DNA of 9,361 nucleotides from Desulfuromonadales bacterium. Its GTDB lineage: Bacteria > Desulfobacterota > Desulfuromonadia > Desulfuromonadales > JACZKF01. The stretch is from contig JACZKF010000086.1 in NCBI GenBank assembly GCA_014860175.1, positions 1-9,361 on the forward strand, written 5' to 3'. The notes beneath the pieces are model-generated. The model was not told where the DNA came from. It saw only the letters and a list, made by a program, of their open reading frames with translations, and ran no database searches. Within the stretch, counting starts at the first letter, position 1, and each line of letters opens with the position of its first letter. This document shows, in pieces, positions 1 to 5,169 of the stretch. A program made the translations under genes and the position numbers.

Positions 1-19
1 GTTTTCGGGAGTTCTGCAT
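1..19 (-). CDS. Possible 5' end of a further minus-strand gene (runs off left edge)
   Basis: An ATG on the minus strand (bases 19-17) opens a frame of six codons (M Q N S R K) that leaves the window without a stop. It is preceded by AGGAAAG (33-27) with 7 bases between, a good ribosome binding site arrangement, and lies just past an A+T-rich stretch that could hold a promoter. Six codons are too few to identify a product. The residues do not look like the usual start of Cas1e or Cas2e, but that is a weak argument. It could equally be a chance ATG in intergenic DNA. Confidence 0.25.
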
Positions 20-120
20 AAGTTAACTTTCCTGTTAATTTAAGTTGAACTTATATTAACAAAAAAGTTAACTATTAGATAGAAAAATGAACAATTTTGT
101 TTATTATCTTTGTGTGTGGA
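1..120. other. A+T-rich intergenic segment with repeated AAGTTAACTT-like palindromes
   Basis: Roughly a quarter of these 120 bases are G or C by hand count, far below the rest of the window. Three related palindromes occur: AAGTTAACTT (20-29), AAGTTGAACTT (42-52) and AAGTTAACT (65-73). Their starts are 22 and 23 bases apart, close to two helical turns. TTAAC and GTTAA also flank an A6 run at 56-71, giving a small inverted repeat. Possible roles are a promoter/operator region for a gene off the left edge, or a CRISPR leader, since type I-E leaders are A+T-rich and lie at this end of the locus. No type I-E repeat is present to support the leader reading. Confidence 0.5.
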
Positions 121-154
121 ACACGACTACGGCAGCAGTCCGCAGCCGAAGACA

Positions 155-182
155 TTGGCGGACATTATGCCATGCCCGCCAA
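155..182 (-). repeat. Inverted repeat / RNA hairpin downstream of cas6e
   Basis: Bases 155-165 and 172-182 can form an 11-bp stem around a 6-base loop. As minus-strand RNA every position pairs, one of them as G-U; as plus-strand RNA one pair is A-C. It has no following U-run, so it is not a classic intrinsic terminator, but it could slow 3' decay of the operon transcript. It overlaps the cas6e remnant, so the pairing may be incidental. Confidence 0.4.
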
Positions 183-188
183 ACCGTA

Positions 189-209
189 GGGCGATCCTTG
201 TTATCGCCC
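189..209 (-). terminator. Possible weak terminator or 3' stabilising hairpin of the cas operon
   Basis: GGGCGAT (189-195) and ATCGCCC (203-209) form a perfect 7-bp stem with a 7-base loop, beginning 8 bases after the cas6e stop on the minus strand. The following bases are TACGGTTT, a poor U-tract, so factor-independent termination would be inefficient. With the hairpin at 155-182 it makes a double hairpin at the end of the operon. Confidence 0.35.
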
Positions 210-217
210 GCCTGTTC

Positions 218-1093
218 TCACACCCGCCGGACAAGCATCAGGCCGCAACCAAAACCCTTGGCCGAACCGAGGCCGCAAAAAAGAGCTTCTGAAAGTTGGT
301 CGGGATCGACCACTTCAAGTTCCCCCTCGAAATCCACAGAACTGAACCCGGCAGTTTTCCCTTTTTTGGGAAGCGCGTGCCATTGGTAGCCTTCGGCCTG
401 AAATTTCAGACGATCTTTTTGCTCGTCCCGCACCAGCGCAAACCCATTCCTCGTTCCTTTTTCCGTCAACCAGCGTTGCAACTCCATGTCAATGCTGGTT
501 TTCAGGGCTAATTCCAGGAGCAATGCCGGGGCAAGACTTTGTTCTGCGGCTTCCCTGTATGATCCGCCTTCCACTATCGCTCGCAGATCATCGGCAAGCA
601 GTACACTTTCCGATTGGTCCCACGCTGTGAGGATCTTCCGTTTCAGCGCCGACTTCTCTCCCCCTGCGGATAGGCCCAGTTTCTGGGCTAAGTCATGCAA
701 AAGAATGCGCTGGGAATCCATCACCACATCGTGGCGAACAGAATTCTTTTTGCCGTCCGCTTTCCGTGCAATGGTCGGATTTGCACGCAACCTGAATGCC
801 AGGCGGTCCCCTGTTGCAAGCCTTGGAGCGTAAGGTTTGCTCTCCACAGTAAATACCGGATGGTCGGCCAGAGGCGGCGCTGCCGATACCGCATAGAAAA
901 CCGGCTCTCCCTTAACCCCCTTGTGAAACGGAATTTGCTCTCTGGCCACTTCTTCGCGGAAAAGGAACGTTCTGCCTTCCCCATTGGCCGGGAAAAGTTT
1001 CCACATCATCTGATGAGCGCCATAACCATTCCCGCTTATCAGTAGATGCAAATCCCGCACATCGGGCCTAACTCTGATTCTGGAAAAATACAT
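218..1093 (-). CDS. cas6e: Cas6e, crRNA-processing endoribonuclease (Cascade subunit)
   Basis: Cas6e cuts the CRISPR transcript at the base of each repeat hairpin and stays bound to the crRNA 3' end in Cascade. The product is 291 aa. It starts MYFSRIRVRP, has Y24 and H27 in the context YGAHQMMWKLFP (equivalent to Tyr23/His26 of Thermus Cse3 and His20 of E. coli CasE), the RAMP strand FRLRANPT at about 100-107, VDFEGELEV at 253-261 and the C-terminal loop GLGSAKGFGCGL at about 274-285. I chose the ATG at 1093 because AAGGAGGAGGG lies just upstream and the ATG overlaps the cas5e stop by one base (TGATG); a start 18 codons earlier exists but has no such support. Usual Cas6e length is about 200-250 aa. 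The extra length sits around residues 130-203, between the RAMP strand and the second domain. Identity is certain; only the insertion is unusual. Confidence 0.96.
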   Translation of the reverse strand: MYFSRIRVRPDVRDLHLLISGNGYGAHQMMWKLFPANGEGRTFLFREEVAREQIPFHKGVKGEPVFYAVSAAPPLADHPVFTVESKPYAPRLATGDRLAFRLRANPTIARKADGKKNSVRHDVVMDSQRILLHDLAQKLGLSAGGEKSALKRKILTAWDQSESVLLADDLRAIVEGGSYREAAEQSLAPALLLELALKTSIDMELQRWLTEKGTRNGFALVRDEQKDRLKFQAEGYQWHALPKKGKTAGFSSVDFEGELEVVDPDQLSEALFCGLGSAKGFGCGLMLVRRV

Positions 1094-1908
1094 CAACCCT
1101 CCTCCTTTCCGATGCGCAGGTTTTCCGCTCGTTGACCAAACTGCCATCTAATGCGGGAAAGGGGCTGATCATGCCGTGTCAGTGTCTGTTGGGGGACCAG
1201 ATCATACGCCTCCCCTTCCCAGTAATACCGGGCTGGCGGGTTACCATACGAAAAGACATAGCCGTCTTCTCGCGACAACCGCATCAATGACGGCGCATCA
1301 CATAATTTACCGCTTGTTTTGGTCTCTTTGCGTGCTGTTGCGAGGGAATGGTTAGATATGAACAAGGCTCCGTAGGGATAATTGTCCAATGCCTCACCAA
1401 GCCCGCCCGCCGAACGGACCAGCGGATTGAGCGGTGCAGCCAACGGGCAGGATTTGCGACCGAGATAGAGATGAAAGCGGGGCCTAAGCAAAGCTTCCCT
1501 GATTTCATCCAGCGAGTATGGGGCGTTGTCTTCCGCACCGACGGCTACCAAGGCGAGTGCGTCACATCGGTATTCGCGGCTCGACAATATCGTTCCCAGG
1601 CGTGCCTTGCCGGCAATCAGTTCATCGCGGCGGGTTCGATAGACGAATTTCCCCACCGCGTCCGGCGCTTGGGTCGTGTGATAGTCGCGCAGCGGATGCC
1701 CGGTGTTGATGACCTTGACGGCAAAGCGGTAGCCCGCCGCAAGTGCAGCCTGCCGCTCTTCCTCATCCCGGCGGATGCCGAGCGCCGCCGCCAGCAGCCC
1801 TAGTAAGGCCGATCTCCCGGGATAGACGGCGGAATGTCGGGATTCGCCCACCGCAATCTCCCCCCAACTGGCCAGGGGGCCGTAAAGGCGAAACAAAAGG
1901 TATTCCAT
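1093..1908 (-). CDS. cas5e: Cas5e (CasD), Cascade subunit binding the crRNA 5' handle
   Basis: Cas5e caps the 5' handle of the crRNA and helps seat Cse1. The 271-aa product shows the family pattern clearly: the N-terminal RAMP strand YLLFRLYGPLASWG (3-16), YPGRSALLGLLAAALGI (29-45), the GHPLRDYHTTQ segment (70-80), REYRCDALALVA (111-122), LRPRFHLYLGRKSCPL (141-156) and the C-terminal RHDQPLSR...RWQFGQR. The start is the ATG at 1908, 10 bases after the cas7e stop, with AAAGGGGGGAGT in front; a TTG start 8 codons earlier would overlap cas7e and is less likely. E. coli CasD is about 225 aa, so this copy is about 45 residues longer. The excess appears to lie at about 186-240, between the GALFIS strand and the final RHDQP segment. 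The stop overlaps the cas6e start by one base. Confidence 0.95.
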   Translation of the reverse strand: MEYLLFRLYGPLASWGEIAVGESRHSAVYPGRSALLGLLAAALGIRRDEEERQAALAAGYRFAVKVINTGHPLRDYHTTQAPDAVGKFVYRTRRDELIAGKARLGTILSSREYRCDALALVAVGAEDNAPYSLDEIREALLRPRFHLYLGRKSCPLAAPLNPLVRSAGGLGEALDNYPYGALFISNHSLATARKETKTSGKLCDAPSLMRLSREDGYVFSYGNPPARYYWEGEAYDLVPQQTLTRHDQPLSRIRWQFGQRAENLRIGKEEG

Positions 1909-1918
1909 ACTCCCCCCT

Positions 1919-3004
1919 TTATTCGGCCACAAATTTCAGAAGAGCCGACAGGGTGCCTTTCCCTTCCAACGCGTTGATTTCGCAACAAGCATCGGCACAG
2001 GAGCCATATACGACATCCATGTTGTTCCGCTGCGTGGTCAGCGCCGCAACGGCCGCCGTGCCGAAGTCCGCGCCGTCAAAACCTTGGCTGCTCACCGGTT
2101 TGAGGAAGGCGACCGACAGGGAGCGGGGTTGCTGATCCCCTTTTTCGGCCAGGATGTAACTCGCATAAGCGCGGCTGCCGAAGCTGTTTTGCTTTCCTTC
2201 GGGGGCCACCTTGGCCGCCGCCTCGGTCAGGGCTTTGATGGCCTTGTGCGCCAAATCCTTATCGCCGCCCAGGTTCTCGACAAGCTGTTCGCGATTGATA
2301 CAGATGTAGGAATAGAAGAGCCCGGCGGCAAAACCGGTTTCGCCGATGTGGGCCGCCCCGGCGTCCTCACTGCCGTCGTTCAGATCGTCAACAGCGGTGA
2401 AATAATCGTCTTCGATCACCACCGGGTGGACACTGATGGCGTGGGCCACCTGACAGGCCGCCTCGACATTGTAATCGGGCTTGGAGGCCAACATGCGGCC
2501 AAAGAGGGCGATGTCGGCGGACTGCCCCTGTTTGCGCAACAGGTTGAGTTCTGTTTCGTCCGGCGCCCTTCCTTGTTCCATGATTACAGCCACCAGATCA
2601 TCAATTGCCTGAAGTTCCGTCAGGCTGACATGCACCAGTTGCTCGATTTCAAGATCCGCAAGCGACGCCTTATCTTTTGCCTTTTTTAGCGCACCAAAAA
2701 TTCCTGCGATGCTTTGCGCCCATTCTTTTGCCTGTTTTTCCTTGATTCCTCCGGCAACGAGCTTGTTGTAGACCGTCACACCGAGAAGCTTGGTTCTAGT
2801 CCCGATTTGTCCTCCCGATGGCTGCTGTCCAAGCGCCTGCTGGAACAAATCGGATGTCCTCCAGGCCCGTTTCAGGCTCTGCGAGGAAACGCGCAGCCGG
2901 TCGAAACCGCCCATTTTTGCGGTCTTGGGTCGGCCCTGATCATCGCGGTTCAGGTTGGCGGGCGGGTACGCGGTCAGCATGTGGATTTGGATAAAGCGGC
3001 TCAT
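1919..3004 (-). CDS. cas7e: Cas7e (CasC/Cse4), Cascade backbone subunit
   Basis: Cas7e polymerises, six copies per complex in E. coli, along the crRNA spacer and forms the Cascade backbone. The product is 361 aa, almost exactly the E. coli CasC length. The N-terminus FIQIHMLTAYPPANLNRDD and the block GGFDRLRVSSQSLKRAWR (about 32-49) are hallmarks of the family. Later segments such as SVHPVVIEDDYFTAVDDL and the PLSVAFLKPVSSQGF-like stretch near 300 also fit. It starts at an ATG 25 bases after the cse2 stop, with AAGGAGGAG 9 bases or so upstream. That is the best ribosome binding site of the operon and suits the subunit needed in most copies. No truncation or frameshift is seen. Confidence 0.96.
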   Translation of the reverse strand: MSRFIQIHMLTAYPPANLNRDDQGRPKTAKMGGFDRLRVSSQSLKRAWRTSDLFQQALGQQPSGGQIGTRTKLLGVTVYNKLVAGGIKEKQAKEWAQSIAGIFGALKKAKDKASLADLEIEQLVHVSLTELQAIDDLVAVIMEQGRAPDETELNLLRKQGQSADIALFGRMLASKPDYNVEAACQVAHAISVHPVVIEDDYFTAVDDLNDGSEDAGAAHIGETGFAAGLFYSYICINREQLVENLGGDKDLAHKAIKALTEAAAKVAPEGKQNSFGSRAYASYILAEKGDQQPRSLSVAFLKPVSSQGFDGADFGTAAVAALTTQRNNMDVVYGSCADACCEINALEGKGTLSALLKFVAE

Positions 3005-3029
3005 GGGATATCTCCTCCTTGTATAGTGA

Positions 3030-3581
3030 TTATTTCGGCTTTTTCAGCAGGATACGGTAGTAATCATTGGCCCAGCAGAAGGCAAGGCGCTCTTGCGGAT
3101 TGCGGTCAACCCCCCTTCGATACTCGTCCATCCAATGCAGCACGTCATTGGTCAGGGAGGGGATATTGACAGTCCCATCCAGTATCCGCACCGACCGCAG
3201 CAGACGTCTGAAAAATTCAGTGGGATCATTGCTCTTCTGCAATTGCTGAAAGCGCAGTTCACTCAGGCGCGGCTTGTCGCTACCATCCTTGGGTATTGCC
3301 AGCTGCGCTGCGAAGCTCGACTCCGAATGCTTGGCCTTCACCTGCGCCACGATTGCCGCCACCAAGGCCGACTCCGGGAGATGGCCGGGCTCCGACCAGC
3401 GTTCCGGCATGACGGACAAAAAGCGTGAAAATGCCCCCGTCAACAGCACATCGTCCGGGCTCTCGACCCGGCGTAATCGGGCACGATCACCGCGATTGTC
3501 GTCGAGCCACGCCCACCATTCCAGCAACTTGTCACGGGTTGCCGGATCTTTAAGAAAGCGATACGTCGGTTTTTGCTCCAT
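3030..3581 (-). CDS. cse2: Cse2 (CasB, Cas11), Cascade small subunit
   Basis: Cse2 forms a dimer along the inner face of Cascade and stabilises the R-loop. The product is 183 aa, within the family range. Recognisable parts are the N-terminal helix with LLEWWAWLDDNRGDRARLRR (19-38), the conserved LSELRFQQLQKSNDPTEFF region (about 106-124), and LLRSVRILDGTVNIPSLTND followed by HWMDEYRR. It is rich in basic and hydrophobic residues and predicted helical throughout, as expected. The ATG at 3581 lies inside the 3' end of cse1 (32-base overlap), with GAGGAGG about 7 bases upstream. Translation is probably coupled to cse1. Confidence 0.93.
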   Translation of the reverse strand: MEQKPTYRFLKDPATRDKLLEWWAWLDDNRGDRARLRRVESPDDVLLTGAFSRFLSVMPERWSEPGHLPESALVAAIVAQVKAKHSESSFAAQLAIPKDGSDKPRLSELRFQQLQKSNDPTEFFRRLLRSVRILDGTVNIPSLTNDVLHWMDEYRRGVDRNPQERLAFCWANDYYRILLKKPK

Positions 3582-5169
3582 CCGTCCCCTCCTCTTCCGG
3601 TATTGATTTCGCCTTTATGGTTTTCATCGACTTACAGCCGTTTACCATCCGAACCAGCCCATCGCGTTCTGCAACAACGCGCTTCATATCCATGTCCGCG
3701 ATTGGCGCGCCCAACACCCAGGCATCGAAGAGTTGCAGCGCCATGCGCAACAGGGTGCTTCTCCAGGTGGAATACACCTCCGGTGGCGGGTTGTCCTGAT
3801 CTCCAGAAACGTTGGAGAGTTGCTCCAGCAGCTGATAAAAAATCGGCTCGCTCTGTTGCCAGAAATCCATAACGACCGTATTCATGTCCCCCTTGGCGTC
3901 TTCGGGCCGCCTGAACCAGGCGGCCTTAACCTGCTTGCGCAAGAGATTGCTCACGTCCTGCGCAGCGGTTATAAGCTCGTCGGCCCACAGCAGCAACTTT
4001 TTGCGCTGACCGGGATCGAGGTTGAACAGCGGGAAGGTGTGCTCGTACCAGCAGCGGGCCTTCATGTTGTCCATGTCGAAGCCGAAACACCAAAGCCGTG
4101 CGGTGCGCTGAATTCGCAACTCACGCGCCCGCTGCTCCGAATATCTCCTGACCACCAATGCGGCCCTCTCACCGTCTCCGTCATCGGCAAGGGCGAGCCC
4201 CAGCCAGTGGCGATAGCCTAATCCACCTTGCTGTCCTTTGACCGACAGCGGCGGTTTTTCCTTTTTTGGATCGAACCGGTAAGGGGTTAGCGGGTGTACC
4301 CAGGCACCCATGTAATTCACCCCGTAATTGCGCGCCCTATAATCTGTGACCAGCTCCATGTCATGGGCGTTGCATAGGCCACAATCGCCGGCAGGGGTCC
4401 CGATCGGGAATGCGATCCGGATGCGTCGCGGCATGCCCCAATACGCTTGCAGTTGATGGCAGCTTTCGGGGGTGGTGTCGAAGCCACTCTTGTCCGATAC
4501 GCGGGTCGGCCCCATCCAGGGGAACACGTTTGCCTGGGCATCCTTGTCGGAAAATCCAGGCACATCCTCCCGATCGAGGACGTTCAGCCAGAGCATCCGC
4601 CACAATGAAGCCTTGTCGGGCGGCAGCACCAGTGTCGTCAACGGTCCGCCACCGCGCAAACCGACCCGATTCCCTTGCCCGCCAGCGGGGGCGTTTGTCT
4701 GAAGCGTGAAGAGGGCCATGGCCGCGCAAGATTTGCATATACCTTCTGGCGCGTCGCGCTTGACGAAATGATCCAAATTTTTCCGAATTGCATTCTCGCC
4801 AGGCGCATCGATCAGTAAGGCCGCGATCCCTTTTGGTTCACCGTCGGACAGGGCAAAATCCTGCATGAAGGCTGGTCCGCTGGGGCTGTCGAAATCAAAC
4901 GCTCCGGCCAACGACTCCAAACGTGTTTTCAGCAGCTCCGCGTCCGGCGGCTGGTGCCAGTACGCCAGCCATTCATCCTGATCTTCCGGCGCAAAGCCGG
5001 TCTGCAGCAGCCCAATCAGGAATTGGTACATGACCCCCTGAAAATCCGCCCGCGGCGCGGCCAATTCCATGACTGGATCATCCTGCTCCACAATCTGCCA
5101 TGGAGCTATCAGACCCTTGCCGCTGTTTTCCCGGATGACCGGTATCCAGGCGTCTTTAATCAGGTTCAT
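3550..5169 (-). CDS. cse1: Cse1 (CasA, Cas8e), Cascade large subunit and PAM reader
   Basis: Cse1 recognises the PAM, starts target unwinding and recruits Cas3. From the chosen ATG the product is 539 aa. It opens MNLIKDAWIPVIR, the standard family start, and carries FMQDFAL near 102, KSCAAMALFTLQTNAPAGGQ and GLRGGGPLTTLVLP (about 170-183), and a C-terminal helical bundle from about 390. Two CxxC pairs (C145/C148 and C263/C266) match the paired-cysteine positions seen in many Cse1 proteins and could hold a zinc ion; that is inference. An adjacent GTG at 5172 could also serve, but AAGGAGG lies 6 bases before the ATG and only 3 before the GTG. The start lies inside the cas3 coding region (14-base overlap), and the ribosome binding site is embedded in the last cas3 codons. 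Confidence 0.95.
   Translation of the reverse strand: MNLIKDAWIPVIRENSGKGLIAPWQIVEQDDPVMELAAPRADFQGVMYQFLIGLLQTGFAPEDQDEWLAYWHQPPDAELLKTRLESLAGAFDFDSPSGPAFMQDFALSDGEPKGIAALLIDAPGENAIRKNLDHFVKRDAPEGICKSCAAMALFTLQTNAPAGGQGNRVGLRGGGPLTTLVLPPDKASLWRMLWLNVLDREDVPGFSDKDAQANVFPWMGPTRVSDKSGFDTTPESCHQLQAYWGMPRRIRIAFPIGTPAGDCGLCNAHDMELVTDYRARNYGVNYMGAWVHPLTPYRFDPKKEKPPLSVKGQQGGLGYRHWLGLALADDGDGERAALVVRRYSEQRARELRIQRTARLWCFGFDMDNMKARCWYEHTFPLFNLDPGQRKKLLLWADELITAAQDVSNLLRKQVKAAWFRRPEDAKGDMNTVVMDFWQQSEPIFYQLLEQLSNVSGDQDNPPPEVYSTWRSTLLRMALQLFDAWVLGAPIADMDMKRVVAERDGLVRMVNGCKSMKTIKAKSIPEEEGTDGAKTDVSLS

Larger units (their letters stand above)
127..216 (-). pseudogene. Remnant of the 3' end of a second cas6e gene
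   Basis: Immediately after the intact cas6e stop, in a different frame, a minus-strand reading frame ends at TAG (129-127) with the residues G-I-M-S-A-N-V-F-G-C-G-L-L-P. This matches the Cas6e C-terminal glycine loop: the intact copy here has G-L-G-S-A-K-G-F-G-C-G-L-M-L, and E. coli CasE (from memory) has G-I-G-P-A-K-S-M-G-C-G-L-L-S. Over the 11 codons at 162-130, 23 of 33 bases agree with the intact gene, and most differences fall in third codon positions, the pattern of diverged coding homologues. Upstream of base 165 the frame reads I-T-R-I-A-L-R-F-G-G, which may recall the preceding beta strand (intact copy: V-D-F-E-G) after a deletion, but this part is uncertain. There is no start codon or body. 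It is best read as the tail of a lost cas6e, from an older locus or an old partial duplication. Confidence 0.55.

Noticed and set aside
96..124. GTGTTCC followed by ACACAC and GATAATAAAC on the minus strand, faintly like a type I-E CRISPR repeat
   Set aside because: Only the first seven bases match the common repeat start; the stem-forming C and G runs are missing and there is no second copy.
2084..2689. Plus-strand frame of 201 codons
   Set aside because: It is a shadow of cas7e on the opposite strand, produced by the G+C-rich codon pattern.
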